Assembly: GCA_963082975.1 (NCBI GenBank)
Contig: OY720345.1
Span: 33,922,611-33,986,610, forward strand
DNA length: 64,000 nt
Source: Labia minor
Taxonomy: Eukaryota > Arthropoda > Insecta > Dermaptera > Spongiphoridae
Direction of reading: 5' to 3'
Below are positions 36,143-48,300 of this stretch, in pieces. Within the stretch, counting starts at the first letter, position 1. Each line of letters starts with the position of its first letter. Under the pieces are notes generated by a model, which worked only from the letters and a program-made list of their open reading frames with translations, was not told the DNA's origin and searched no databases. The position numbers were made by a program, and so were the translations under genes.

Positions 36143-37968
36143 ATTTTAGTAAAGAAAAAATATTAATATCAATTATTTGATTTATGTTTGATAGATGATT
36201 TATACACTAACATTTGAAATAATTTATAAAATTATAAATACATTTATTATAAGGTTTGCAGAGGGAAGGAAATAAAAAAAATCAATTTTACTTTAACAAG
36301 AAACACCGAACGATACTGGAAGAAAAAGATTCTCCCGAAAGCTAGATCGAATAAAAGGAATTTTACTTTTAAGTTGGATGAAGTTAAAAAGTAACTTGAG
36401 AAGATTAATCTTGAAGCGTTTTTTTATTTTCACTTAATTACAAATGAGTTTAAAAGTATTATTTTTTAATAATATAAATACAATATTTCAATTAATTAAT
36501 TAAAAATAGTGATTTTTAAAGCAAGATTTTACTTTTCTCTCTCTCTCTCAATGCCTTTTTTTAATAAAATTATATATACTCGTAATATAATAAAGTGAAA
36601 AAATAAATTTTAAATTATATAAAAAAATAATTAAAAATCATTTCAATAATAATGAAATTTTCGAAAAAGTTATTACCATTAATGATTTAATTATACAAAG
36701 TATAAATGTATATTTCAATTTTATCTCTTCACCAAATACATAGTAGTTTTGTCAATCATTGTTATTCCTATCGTGTTACTTCAATCATTAAGCTAGTGTA
36801 AATGATAATAATTCATTCGGATAATATTATCCCTATAATTCTATGGAATTAGGTGGATGTAATTGCAAGTCCTGTAATTCAATAAGAATTAGGATAATTC
36901 ATCAAACTGCATGGCTAATAATAATTCTTGAAATTGTTAATGTCTCTTTGACAGATTAATTAGTTCAAATTTTTTTTTAGAAATTGAAAAAAAATCAATA
37001 AATATATATACTAGAATAATTTTTTTTTAAAAAATAAAGTAAGTAAGTAAATACTTTTAACTTACATTTATATTTTTTAGAGATCAATTAAAAATTCCAC
37101 TGACAAAGATAGTAAAATTTTAATTAAGAAAAAAAGGATACCAATACATTAATATATTATATTATCAGACTTAAAAAAAAATAATTTAATTTGAATTCCA
37201 AAAATAAATATTTTTTAATATACATACTTTATTCATGTAATTAATTTATTTTTTCTTATCCTTGCATTTTAAATAATCTAAATTATAAAGTAAATTCTTA
37301 TTTTGTGTAATCTAACAAAAAGAGATGGAAAAGATGAATTTGTTGTAATTTACATGTGAGTTTGTTTGTTTGTTTTTTAAAGGATGAGATTAGTTTTCCG
37401 TAGAGAGTAGGTGTTTAGAGGAGAAAAAAGTTTTAATCGTTTGATCTATATAAATAAGACTTTAGTGATTAATGTTGGGATTTAATTATTAAACTTTTTT
37501 ATGTTCAGTGTTTGATAAATGAAAAAAGTAATATAACACTATTGTTGAACTTATTTATATATATTTAAACTTTTACTTATTTCAAAAAAAAAAAAAAAAA
37601 ACTTTTTTTTAATTGGTTTCCTCTAAATTAAATCTCATTTAACAAAAAACAAAACAAAAAAAAAGATAAATAATTATTTCTATGCTTATAAAAGCGATTT
37701 ATATAGAATGTAATTATTGTATAATTTATTCCAGAAAAAAAATTATATAATAAAAGTTAATATATTCAATTAATATTTTTATTTAAATTAAGGGGATCAT
37801 TAAAATTCATAATTAACTACACTCTCTCACCTTTTCAAGTTCATTATAAGTGACAATTCTAAAATATGTTTGTAAATTTATATAAAAGACCATACATTCA
37901 TATTTCCATTTATTTTATTTATTATATTAACTGATATTATATTATCTAATAAAAGTATCACTTTAACT
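36143..37968. other. AT-rich spacer with homeodomain-motif cluster 36700-36960
   Basis: The block has many TAAT cores close together (GATGTAATTGCAAG, CCTGTAATTCAATAAG, GGATAATTCATC, GACAGATTAATTAG), more balanced composition than its surroundings and no repeat match. It is a candidate enhancer-type element. Elsewhere the stretch is A/T-rich, with a poly-A run at 37585-37602. Confidence 0.35.
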
Positions 37969-38105
37969 ATCTCTGTGGCTGAAAAAAGCTCGAAAGTTTT
38001 TGACCGCAGTAACTACGACATTCGTACATTTCTCTAAACTCCTACTTCAACCGCTATTTTCTCTCATATCCCTCGCATCCCTTCTTTTATTGTTTTCCCC
38101 TTGGT
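37969..38105 (-). pseudogene. LINE 3' end fragment
   Basis: CTATCTCTGTGGCTG and CTCGAAAGTTTTTGACCGCAG on the plus strand match the fragment at 59963-60190 (CTATCTCTGTGACTC; CTCGAAAGTTCTTGGCCGCAG). It is the reverse complement of the C-terminal coding end and tail, heavily mutated. Confidence 0.6.
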
Positions 38106-39439
38106 CTATTAAACTATTAAAAAAAAATTAATATTTTTTTTTATAATATATAAAAAAAATTGTAAAATTTTACCTTTAGCAAGGCATTATATATTCTAGA
38201 ATTGAAGGACAGTATTTATGTTCGAATAGTAAATTACCTGAAACAAAACAAAACAAAAATAATTTGAGATAAAATGCTAAAATTGAGTTAAATAAATATT
38301 AAATAATTTAGATGTTTAACATTGAAATGTAAGAAGGATGATTTGCGAAATTTCAAGTTTATAATTATCATTACATTTTTTTGTAAAAATTAATTAATAA
38401 TGATTAAAAAGGTGAAAAATGAATATTTTTTAAAACAATGAATTATATTTAAAAATGAATGTTTTCAAATCAAATTGTTTCTAACTACTAAATTAAATGA
38501 TTAATTTTTTTTTTTCAGTTCATTGCTCATTCTAACTATATATGTAATACATATACATGTATATTTAAGAACAAAACAAGTGAGAAATTCGTGGAACTCG
38601 AATTCCTTAGACTGGTTGGTATAATTAACTGTTCTTACCACTGAAGAAAGTAAAATAAATACTTTCAATTTCATTATTTAACAAAGCCATTAAATCTAGG
38701 CAATTTTATTTTTAAAATAAGATAATTCTTTTGAAAATTTCTAGAATATTTTAGAAATCTTTTCGAAAACTAGCCATTTAAAAATTTATCTATAATTTAT
38801 AACAGATTTAATAATATAATAATATATTTAATTTATTTATATTTTAAAATATTTTTAATCTATTCTATGATAATTTTTAATTCATTATTTAAGGTTTAGA
38901 AATTATGACATTTAGGTTGGGAAGAGAAATCAGGAGCATATCTGTGGGCAGGGACGCTAATCTTTGAGGCAGATCTCTCAACATGAAGGATGATATCGTT
39001 ACTTTTTTTTATTAACTAAGATAAATAATAAAAAATTAAATAATTTAAAATTAGAAATATAAAAATAAAATTAAAAAAAAAAATATTTATTAACGTTCCT
39101 AAGTTTACAATAACATATGTATATAAATTTGAGATAGATAATAAGATGTGTCTTATCTCCATCGGATGAGGGGATTATGGTAAAAATAATAAGTAAATAT
39201 TTTTAGACCTTTTTAAATTTATTTTATAGTAAATTACTACAATTAGAATAAATATTGAACTTTTGACAATTTTTAATATAAATAAAAAAAAAGAAATAAA
39301 TCAATTATGAAGAAAAATTTTAGTACAAAAAAATAAATTATTCTTGACAAAGATCTGACTAATAAAGTACCCCAACTCTCATTATTTTTATTTAATAAAC
39401 TAATTAAATAATCAAAATCATCGAGACTGCATAACGAGG
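38106..39439. other. AT-rich spacer, no gene
   Basis: A short balanced patch at 38920-39000 (GGAGCATATCTGTGGGCAGG) has no repeat match. The remainder is A/T-rich. Confidence 0.5.
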
Positions 39440-39717
39440 AATTGCATGACCTCTGTGTATCTCCAGACATAGTTAGGGTTATAAAATCTATAAGACTGCG
39501 AAGGGCAGGACACGTGGCTAGAATGGGAAAGGAAAGAATGGCGAAAAAAATATTGATGGGGAAACCGATTGGGAAACGTCCGCTTGGAAGTCCAATGTTG
39601 GGAGAGAGATGGGAGAGGGTAGGGGTTGGATGGTTGTGGCTAAGGATAGGGTCACTTGGAGAAATGTGGTTGCTGAAACCAAGAACTTTCGTCCGTAGAG
39701 CCACAGAGATAGAATAA
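39440..39717 (+). pseudogene. LINE reverse transcriptase C-terminus, best-preserved fragment
   Basis: The frame of 91 codons (39442-39717) reads HDLCVSPDIVRVIKSIRLRR, then AGHVARMGKERMAKKILMGK and PIGKRPLGSP, and ends with RTFVRRATEIE at a purine/AAT-rich tail. The DIV--IK--RLR--GH--RM pattern is the conserved carboxyl end of many arthropod non-LTR retrotransposon reverse transcriptases. It is open across its length, unlike the other five copies. The protein's endonuclease and reverse transcriptase domains are absent, so it is 5'-truncated and non-functional. The minus-strand frame over the same bases is an antisense shadow. Confidence 0.85.
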
Positions 39718-40233
39718 TAAAATCGAAATAATAATAATAATAATAATTCATCCAATAATATTTTACCAATTAAAAGCAATATATTATTATAAACGATATA
39801 AGAACAATAAGTTATCTAAATTGATGTAAATAATATAAAATAATTTTTTGAATAATATGAGAAAAATAAAACCTGTCAATTGAAGTGAAAATCACTATAA
39901 AAAGTCTTCCATATTATTATTAAATAATAATATAATTTATTATAACATAATAAGATATAAAAAAATATATAAAAAGTCGATTTGTATAATGTGTTAATAT
40001 TTTCATTTGTATTTATTTATTTATTTTATTTAATTATTATGAATTAAAAAAACAGGAATTTTAAAGATTTTCATATTAAATTGTTTTTTTATATATATTA
40101 AATTAGTAAATTCATGATTGAGATAAAATAATAACGTAAAATTGCTATTTCTAATACAATTTATAATTTCTTATCAAAATAATAATAATATTAATAATAA
40201 TTTTGAAGGTAACCCTGTCAACCAGTAAAATAT
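39718..40233. other. AT-rich spacer, no gene
   Basis: (AAT)n follows the LINE tail at 39728-39746. Otherwise A/T-rich. Confidence 0.6.
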
Positions 40234-40560
40234 TTGAAAACAAAAAACATGAAATTTCCCCTTCAGGATTCTTTGTTTTTTAACGACCTAGACATTTTTG
40301 TTTTCTATTTCGGAGTGATTGTGTGTGTGGTCTTTGAGTGCGTTAGCAATTTTGTATGGTTGTTGGCCTTGGTTCATTGCACTGGGTCGGTGAGCTCACG
40401 TAGCGACGCCACGTCGAGTGAGGACCACATCGAACCAAGTGGCGCCCGCAAAGACGCACAGCCTACTTTCATGAGTGGATGGCGGATTCTCGATGACATA
40501 CTTGGAAGGCGGATTTCGGTCACACTCAACGGTCCATTTCATTTTATTAGACAAGTCTAG
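40234..40560 (+). CDS. Open frame over a G+C-rich island, unrecognised
   Basis: A 108-codon frame whose 3' two thirds cover a distinctly G+C-richer block (40370-40560) containing GTAGCGACGCCACGTCGAG and AAGTGGCGCCCGCAAAG. The first part of the protein is hydrophobic (FVFYFGVIVCVVFECVSNFV), the second polar. I recognise no family. The island could be a host exon, a promoter-type island or an unrecognised repeat. The A/T-rich start of the frame argues against the given ATG being genuine. Confidence 0.25.
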   Translation: MKTKNMKFPLQDSLFFNDLDIFVFYFGVIVCVVFECVSNFVWLLALVHCTGSVSSRSDATSSEDHIEPSGARKDAQPTFMSGWRILDDILGRRISVTLNGPFHFIRQV

Positions 40561-40742
40561 CGTCACCAACTAACATGGAATTCAAAAACTATTTATCACG
40601 TTACTAATACCAAATTTGTCAAAAATTTAAATTTTAGTGTTATACCATAATTTTCATAACAATTTTTTAAGTATTCTCATTTTAATAATCTAATCTTGAT
40701 TGTCAAAAACTGTCAATAGTTGATTCAACAAAAATATATGTA

Positions 40743-40840
40743 TAGTAACGGAAAAAAGTAAACGCCAGGGTCGGGAAAGAAAGCGCATTGTCATTGCCCT
40801 ACAACAGAGCCACCCTGGCGTTTACTTTTTTCCGTCACTG
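40743..40840. mobile_element. Short Tc1-like MITE
   Basis: The left end TAGTAACGGAAAAAAGTAAA and the right end (reverse-complemented CAGTGACGGAAAAAAGTAAA) continue through CGCCAGGGT, giving about 30-bp inverted repeats in a 98-bp element. TA precedes the left end. The right flank is TT, so the target duplication is imperfect. The interior is CGGGAAAGAAAGCGC and CCTACAACAGAGCC. Minimal size implies mobilisation in trans. Confidence 0.75.
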
Positions 40841-41040
40841 TTCATTCAGGATATTTATTAGATATTCAAGAAACTTGCTTCCATTAAAAAAAAACACTTC
40901 CTTATATCTTATAAAATTTCCAAGATTTAATTTTTAAAATATAACAAACGAAGTTTGTTAAACTCCATAATTAAAATCAAAACTCTCTCTGTCTCATGAT
41001 TAAATATAAAAATAATTGTCAGTTATAATTTCATGCTCTA

Positions 41041-41345
41041 ATGCTTTTTTTTAGAGTGTTTTTTTTTCCAAGGATTTCCCTTTCTCGTTTTCATGATCTT
41101 TCTTCTTGGATGAATGTTAATCACAGGAGGGTCGAGGGAGTTCAGCTCTCCACACCCTTGAAGGCGGTATTATTATCTGATTTCCAAGCAATGTTCTGTC
41201 CATCACTGTCACCGTTCGCTATCTGCATCTTGAGTGCACGTTTCCCTGTTCTAAGAAAAATGTTTTTGTCCCAGGCACGAATGATTTGAAAAAAGACACG
41301 AAGATCTTCTCCTGCATTCCGACTCTCCCTCGACTCAATTAAAAT
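41041..41345. other. Unique G+C-richer island with overlapping frames
   Basis: Frames on both strands cross this block (41041-41289 plus; 41426-41142 minus). The minus-strand one includes GEDLRVFFQIIRAWDKN and AIANGDSDG-like text, of no family I recognise. No repeat similarity. Possibly an exon of an unknown gene, or conserved non-coding sequence. Confidence 0.25.
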
Positions 41346-41612
41346 ATTGCAAATGCTTAGTATTAATTTAAAGAATAAATTAGAGAATATAAAAACAACA
41401 AATACTCCATTGTAATATCTCATCACCTTCTAAAAAAATAACAATTTTTTTTTTACCAATGTATTTGAATATTCATTAAACTTGAATAATAGGTATGAAT
41501 GAAAGGTAATATAATAATATAGTTTATTATTTTTCTATTTATATAACCGAGTCATTCACCAACGTTAAATAAAATTATTATATATTAAAATTAATAATAG
41601 TGTGGGGGTATT

Positions 41613-41835
41613 GCCGATATGCCAGAAAGGAACTGCTTGAATATTTCTTGAGACCTTCTATAATATGTTTATGTTCAAGATGACGTATTCGACCAGAGTC
41701 GTTATAATTAAACAATTTCAATTCCTATCTGGCATTTGTTTCTGCTCTCGATTCTGCTCTAATACGTCGTCTTGAACATATTACAGATCGCCTCAAGAAA
41801 TATTCGATTGAAGCAGTTCCTTTCGGGCATATTGT
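41613..41835. repeat. Hairpin-forming inverted repeat, ~80-bp arms
   Basis: The left arm has ATATGCCAGAAAGGAACTGC and ATATTTCTTGAG. The right arm has the complements (GAAGCAGTTCCTTTCGGGC, CTCAAGAAATATTCG). Pairing continues through TGTTCAAGATGACGTATT against AATACGTCGTCTTGAACA. The loop region is about 55 bp. The arms differ by small indels. It has ordinary composition rather than pure A/T, so a transcript would fold stably. It may be a foldback transposon or an hpRNA-type locus. Confidence 0.75.
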
Positions 41836-42300
41836 CAAGCTTTAGCTAATACACAACCCACTTGTATTCCATTTATGGGATTGGTGTTTCAAGATTTTTA
41901 CATTTGTACAATTGTCTGGAATTATTATTGTTCACCCGAACGGTCCGCGTTGGTGCAGTGTCATCTCGCGTGCTCTGTGGTAGTTATGACCGCCACAATA
42001 GAATATTTATATGTATTTTTTTTTTGTATTATTATGATGAACTCTAGAGTAGTATCATTTATTAGTTTGATAGATGATGAATAATAAGGAACTCGAATGA
42101 TGTAAAATTAATACAAAAAAATTTAACTAATTCATATTTTTATTTGATTTTATAACTTGTTAAAATTGGTTTTACTGAAATTAAATTGTTAATATTTTTT
42201 TTAAATTTATTGGATGTAATACTAAGCGTTTTGGAAATATGAATTATTTATTTATTATTTTAATTATTTAATATTTGTATTTAAATAAATTTATATAAAA

Positions 42301-42585
42301 AACCTCTGACTTTGTACGTCCTAAGTAAGGACAACGCCTATCAAGTCGGTTATATCAATTAGGTATCCTATGATCAGTAGAACGAGTCCTTAAAACCTTT
42401 ACCTTGATTTTCTTGATCGGAGGCGCTATCAAGTAGCTTTCCCAATTTTGATCCCGGAGGTTGGGTTGATCCCGTCCCATAGGCTCCAGCTAGAAAAATT
42501 TCCTTGCCAGGCCAGGGGTTTGAACCCGGGACCACGAGAATGTGAGGTAGCTTCGCTATCCTCTCACCCTGTGGTGCCTTAATAA
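42301..42585 (-). repeat. tRNA-derived SINE with intact B box
   Basis: On the minus strand the head runs AAGGCACCACAGGGTGAGAG (42583 downwards) with an A-box-like GGATAGCGAAGC. Then comes GGTCCCGGGTTCAAACCCC, holding the canonical B box GGTTCAAACCC (42516-42526 on the plus strand). A ~200-bp unrelated body follows (CCTATGGGACGGGATCAACC to TTACTTAGGACGTACAAAG). Such a head plus body arrangement is characteristic of SINEs transcribed by RNA polymerase III. Only one copy is in the window. Confidence 0.8.
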
Positions 42586-43255
42586 ATTTATATATTTAAT
42601 ATATATTGATATTGATTTTATATTAAAATAAATTGTTTAACATTAAAAGTTAACAGATATCAGAACTAATTTTGAATAAAGAAATATTGTAGTGAAAAAT
42701 TGTATTTTTAATTTGTTATTTTTTATATAGAATCATTAAAAGAATCAATCTTTTAAAAACCATTATTTATATAAATATAATATATATATAATACAATATA
42801 ATATACTCGTATAATCTCAATGAGTACTTAATTTACTTTCATATATTTACTTAAATACAAAGAAAAGATCATAATATAACATTACTTATGGTTTTATTTA
42901 TTTTAGTTCCTTGTTTCTAATAACACCTCTCTAAATATTCTAATGATAATGAAATTTCTTCTTAGTATTTGAAAAGGTGTTTGTTTTGAGATCAATACAA
43001 GAAAATAAACAGGTTCAATATGGATGCCAAGCTCCAGGCAAAATTTTCTGCTCGAATGCTTTCCGCAGTAGACATTTTACATAGAAAGTACTTTAATCGC
43101 TTTTTATTTTAAAAATAATATAGATGTATATTAACCCCAAAATATTATATTATTAAATAAATGGTAACTGTATTCAACAAACCTTTAAAGAATTCGGTAA
43201 ATTTCTAATATTAAGATGTTTTAAATTTGAAAAGTATCAACGATTCTGATGTTTT
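42586..43255. other. AT-rich spacer, no gene
   Basis: A/T-rich, with a short balanced patch at 43015-43080 (GGATGCCAAGCTCCAGGC). No feature assigned. Confidence 0.5.
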
Positions 43256-43775
43256 CATAATATTATTATTTGTATTATTATAGGGGTTTTAAAGGCACCT
43301 CAGCTACATCAACCATCATCTAATAAAATCAATTTTTCTCCCATTTAGCAGAAAAGAGCCATCTTCATATGGGTACAGTCAGGTAAACAGTGAATTGTAT
43401 ACTGAACGATTTCATTGTGCCGGCTATTCGTTTCTCTTATTCAGCAATATTGTACAAACAGTAAATAAATAAATAGATAAATAAATAATAAATAGATCTC
43501 CCAAAAATATATTAGAGACTAAGCGAAAGATTGTAGACTGGTCTCTGTTGATTATGACTAGAATAAATATAAATAGTAAAATAAATAAATAGAAACAAAA
43601 AATAAAATAAACAATAACATATCAAAAATAACATCCACTTTGACCCTCACCTCGCTATTTGTCTCCCATGGGGCATTTCTTTGTATTAAATGGTAGTGTA
43701 ATCTAATAGAAAACGAGTCGATTTGACTGTTCCAATGTTTCTCATCCACTCTTTGGATTTTGCTTTTCATATACT
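43256..43775. other. Two unique islands, candidate non-coding elements
   Basis: 43270-43460 includes GAACGATTTCATTGTGCCGG and TTCGTTTCTCTTATTCAGC. 43635-43770 includes CACCTCGCTATTTGTC and GGGGCATTTCTTTG, ending TACTTTCAGGTAAAT, a CAG-GTAA junction-like string. Neither matches repeats in the window. A minus-strand 70-codon frame (43770-43558) has no domain. Confidence 0.3.
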
Positions 43776-43839
43776 TTCAGGTAAATATTTTAATATTTTC
43801 CTAAATTATTATGTTAGTTTATATTGGAAATATAAATAA

Positions 43840-44393
43840 GCTGGAGTGTCTCCTCTCCACTATCTCGCAATTTGAATTGGATTAAATAACATATATTATA
43901 TTTAAAAATTAAATTTAATTAATTAAATTATAAATTAAAATTAATAAATAATATTTATTTAACCAGCGCGTGTTTGGCTCTTTGTTGATGGCATCACGTC
44001 ACGTGTTGGCGCGTGATTGGCAGTGTTAAAAAATTAATTCTGGTACTTACAGCGATTCAATCAAGCTGAAATTCTATATATAGCAGTTTTATTCAATTTT
44101 TAATCAGTTAAAAAGTATCAAGCATATATCTTTATTTTTACGGTCAGTTTAGAGGGAAAAAATGACCCTCTTCCGGGTGAACTTCATTTCTTAAAAGTTG
44201 ATAGAAAACTACGAATTTTGAATAATGCCCGTATACTAAATTTCATGATTCTAGCTCAAACCGTTTTTGAGTAATCTTGTCTACATACATTCACCCACAC
44301 ACGCCTGCACACCCACACACACACACATATATATACACAGATATTGTTCTCAACCTTAGTGAAAATGACTCAGGGACCTTCTGGCGAGATAGT
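43840..44393 (-). mobile_element. Helentron-like non-autonomous element X, copy 3
   Basis: On the plus strand it opens CTGGAGTGTCTCCTCTCCAC then TATCTCGCAATTTGAATTGG and closes TTCTGGCGAGATAGTAAAAA, with the full family 5' motif. The segment near the 5' end (about 60 bp present in X1 and X2) is missing. A CA-rich tract (44294-44340) has grown in the interior. It includes CACGTCACGTG at 43995-44005. About 554 bp, no coding capacity. Confidence 0.75.
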
Positions 44394-45386
44394 AAAAACG
44401 TATAGTTTTAATTTTCTCAATATATGAATTCACATTGGAATTAGATTTTAAGAATCAGAATTTAATGAAATATATCTTTTAAATTAATCTTTAAAAAAAA
44501 ATATTTATTTATCTAAATTTTAAATTGAGAACATTCTCTATGGTATTAAACTCCGGAAAAAAAAATTATACAAAGCAACACATGCAAATATTTATATTTA
44601 TGAAATTCTATTCTATAGATGGAAAAAGAAATATCGATAATATCTTTAGTAAAAGTCAGAGCAAAAATGAGGGAGGGAGGGAAGGACTTCTATATCCGGA
44701 GCACATTGAACTCAAGAGACAACGAACCATAAAATAATGCAAAGTAATCAGCATGTTGATACAAAAATTTACTAACTTAATATTAGGATTTAAATAATTG
44801 ATTTAGGAATTCTAAATAAATATTAGATGAAAGGTGTGTGGAATTAAAATAGAAAGAAGAAAAATATTAAAAAAAACAAAAAATGAAATGAAAATCAAGA
44901 AATTAAATGAAATAGTTAAGAAATGAAGTTTGTATTTTTTCAAATGGAATGGAATTGGATTATATACGTTTCTCTTATTAATTTATCAAGGGAGGAGTAA
45001 GTAAACGAAGATGCCGATAGTAAATTATAGAAGAGTAGAAGTAGGGATATCGATTTAATCTTATGTATATTTAACATTTTGTATGAATCTTATCATTAAA
45101 TAAACTGATAAAAATAATAATAGAATGATCCAACTAATAAATAGGAAACAAATATTAATACTCTTTACATGTTGAATAATAACTAAAAATACATTCATTA
45201 CTAGACATTTATCAAATGGATTACTAAAAAATTATTTTATTTACTATATATATAGGCCAAAAGGCTTTTTGGTGAGAGAAGGTCATTTGCACTATTTATA
45301 TGGAATAAATAGGAGTGGAAGAAATAATTAATATAAAAGTGTGTCCTCATTAATTAAAAAAATCATATAAATAGATTAATAAAAGG
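44394..45386. other. AT-rich spacer, no gene
   Basis: A 70-codon plus-strand frame at 44525-44737 is lysine-rich with no domain. No repeats recognised. Confidence 0.5.
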
Positions 45387-45893
45387 GTAATTGCCCAAAT
45401 TTGTTGTCACGTCATAAATTTAGATGAAACTATGAGAATGGATTCCTTTTTTAATTCCAAAGAAACTTTCCTTATGCAATATTACTCGGTCTCTTCTAGT
45501 TTACTAGATAAATACAGATTAGTTGGTTATGAACGTCGAAATGAGCAGTCATAAGTATTGTTTTATTGACTTATTCACTAATTTTTTTTCGGTTCGGTTT
45601 TGATATAGGGAAATTATTTAATTAAGTAATTATTTTTTTAATTTTTCTATATACAATCCGAACTTAAAAAAAAAACCAGAAAATTAGTGGAGCTCTCTGC
45701 TGGTCATATGAATAAAATATGGTAGCCAAATAGAATATCAACGGATTTATATGCAAATTTTAATAATTTTTATCCCGTAAACAAAAAGCGACCCAGAAAA
45801 ATTGCAAATGGAAATTTCTTTTGAATTAATAAAGGAATCGACTGGTAAAGTTTTATACAAATCCATGATAAGACAACTAATCTGGACAATTAC
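45387..45893. mobile_element. Long-TIR MITE, diverged copy 2
   Basis: It shares with the element at 28624-29151 the order GGTTCC-type block (GATTCCTTTTTTAATTCCAA), the central TTTTTTTCGGTTCGGTTTTG and AAAAAACCAGAAAATTAGTG, and the right arm (AAAGGAATCGACTGGTAAAG, then ATACAAATCCATGATAAG). The outer ends are GTAATTGCCC and GGACAATTAC. Many substitutions separate the arms from each other and from copy 1, so this insertion is older. Confidence 0.7.
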
Positions 45894-46257
45894 AAATAAA
45901 AGAAAATATAAAATATTCATATTCATATAATTCAATTGTCAGTTATATGAATTTTATAAAAGTTTATATAGTAATACAACTCACTAGCAGAATGAAATCG
46001 ACCTGCATTTTTTCTTTTAAATAAATACAACTAATATTAGTAACACAATTTACACATTGTTGTTTCTTTGTATGTATTTCAGAATGGAAATTTTTATGAA
46101 TAAACCGTTTTTGTGTCATCATTTGTAAACAATTCTAACTTAAAGTGTGTTTTTTGTGGTTTAAGCATCCTAATAGGGTGTAAATAACAGATGTAAATAT
46201 TTTTTTAAGTTCACAATAATAGTATGATGGTTGATAATGATTAGAGAATAGGGAAGA
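45894..46257. other. AT-rich spacer, no gene
   Basis: No frame or repeat match was seen. Confidence 0.5.
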
Positions 46258-46740
46258 ATAGAGTAATTGAGGGGAATGAATGAATGAAAGTGTCACACCC
46301 TGGGGCAAATGTCCCCTCCGGTTCGGATCTCCCCCCTGGTTGTTGGCACCCCTGAAACGGTAGCTGAGTTTGAGTCTTCATTGGAATGTAGACGAAGAAC
46401 CTGAAACACCTGAAGCCAAGCACAATGCAAGCACCTGTCCAGTCAAAAAAAGGACCCGGCATGCCAACCACACCACTCGACCACCTACCTCCTCGATTGC
46501 AACGGCCACTTAGCCGATTGAACGAAAGCAATTGCAGGGGGGCTCCTAGAGACGCTAACCGCGATTTTAGCATTTTTTAAAATTCATTTACAGTTAGAGA
46601 TTGGAGGTCATCACCGAATGTGTTCCGCCACTTCTCTCTTCTCTCTCCCCCCTCCCCACCCTACCCCACCTCCCTCAATCTACCTCCTCCTTCAGGCCAT
46701 CATCTATCCTGGTCGAAATCTCTACTCAACGTTTGCAAAT
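46258..46740. other. G+C-rich island with frames on both strands
   Basis: One of the most balanced blocks in the window. A minus-strand frame of 110 codons (46573-46241) includes RLSGRCNRGGRWSSG. On the plus strand an open stretch of about 58 codons (46399-46570) follows GGAATGTAG, an acceptor-like string, and includes SKKGPGMPTTPLDHLPPRLQ. A C-rich run (CTCCCCCCTCCCCACCC) lies at 46645-46665. I recognise no family on either strand. An exon, a promoter island or an unknown repeat are all possible. Confidence 0.3.
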
Positions 46741-48300
46741 AACTCTCAAATAGCATCTACCTAACAAACAATTATATTATTAAGCATTATAAGTATATAA
46801 ATATAATAATGAAATATTTTCAAAATGAATTTTTGGAAAATTTTTTTAAAAAATAATGCCAATTTTCATTAATATACATATATTTATTAATTTATATGTA
46901 AAATTCAAATCAAAGATGTTTATAATAACATATGTTTGAATAAATTATGTAGTTAACTCTTGAAAAAGTAAATTTAAATTCAATAAGTAAGTATTATAAA
47001 TTTACTTAACCATTTTCTATATATAAATAATAATAATATATTAAAACTTGTAAAAATATATATTTTTTGATATTTTAATAATAATAAAAACAAATCATAA
47101 TTATTTTCAGGTAAAAAGCAAATTCTAATTTCAAAATAATCCGCATTCTTGCTGCCTGAACCCTCTTTCAATTTTCCACACTACATTTTTGTTAAATACT
47201 ATTAATAAAACATTTTTTTAAGATTCACTTAGAAAGAAATATAAATATAAATGATTATAATGAGAAATAAAATAAAATCGCTAAAAGATTTGTTAATTTT
47301 TTTTTTTATATTTATCTGGGTTTGCCTTATCCAAAGAGATTCTGATCAAATACTAAATTATTATTTAAATATTAATTATTGCTAATACCTATATAAAGTA
47401 TGTATTATAACTGAATTTCATATTTAATTGATGATGTTATTATGAGATAAAATGTTAGCCGAGGGTAATTAAATATTTATTTAGTCTGCTTGGATAAAAT
47501 AAATATTCTCTTGATTAAACTACATTAATATAGATTATTAAAAGTTATTTACAAAAAAATATGTGGAAAAATTTATTATTAATTATAAAAACAATGTTTA
47601 CATATTATAACTTAATAAATTCACTAATAAATATATAATAATAATAATAATAATAATAATTAATAATAATACTAATAAATAATAAACTTGGCCTTAAAAA
47701 AAAAAGAAAAAAAAAATATTAATTTAATCAATTAACTAGAAACTATTTTGAAATAAAAATACAATATATGCCTTTTAGTATTACTAATAATACATACTCA
47801 TTAGTATTTTAGTTAGTTTTTATGATTTTATCACCTTTTCCCTTTCTTAGAAGAAATATATATTTTTTATATATTTAAAATAAAATAAAAAACAGTGAAA
47901 TATATTTATTTAAAATTCAAAAAAAATATTTTTGTTTTTTTAAATTATATTATATTCATGTATTACAAGTCTCTCTATATTCTTTATAATGATTCATAAG
48001 AATATTTAATGGGGTTTTTATCATTACTTGGAAATTACTTTAAAGGTTAAAAAATGAATTACTTATCTATTCGATAAAATATACTATTAATAAAAATATC
48101 AATATAAATAAAACATTTGAATGTTTTTTTTTATATTATATTAGTAATAGAATATATTTCAATAATTTAATATTTTATCAATTTATTTAATTTATATTCA
48201 ATGTTCCAAATAATTAAATAGTTATTTTTATCATTTTTCTTTAAATGTGAAATACTAATATACTTTCTATTTGTTAGGTTTATATTTGTCTTTACTTATG
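46741..48300. other. AT-rich spacer with (TAA)n
   Basis: A (TAA)n array spans about 47636-47662. Otherwise A/T-rich and featureless. Confidence 0.6.

Noticed and set aside
39273..39779. Minus-strand 168-codon open frame
   Set aside because: It is the antisense of the LINE C-terminal fragment at 39440-39717. Its proline/serine-rich middle comes from that overlap and its ends are A/T-driven.
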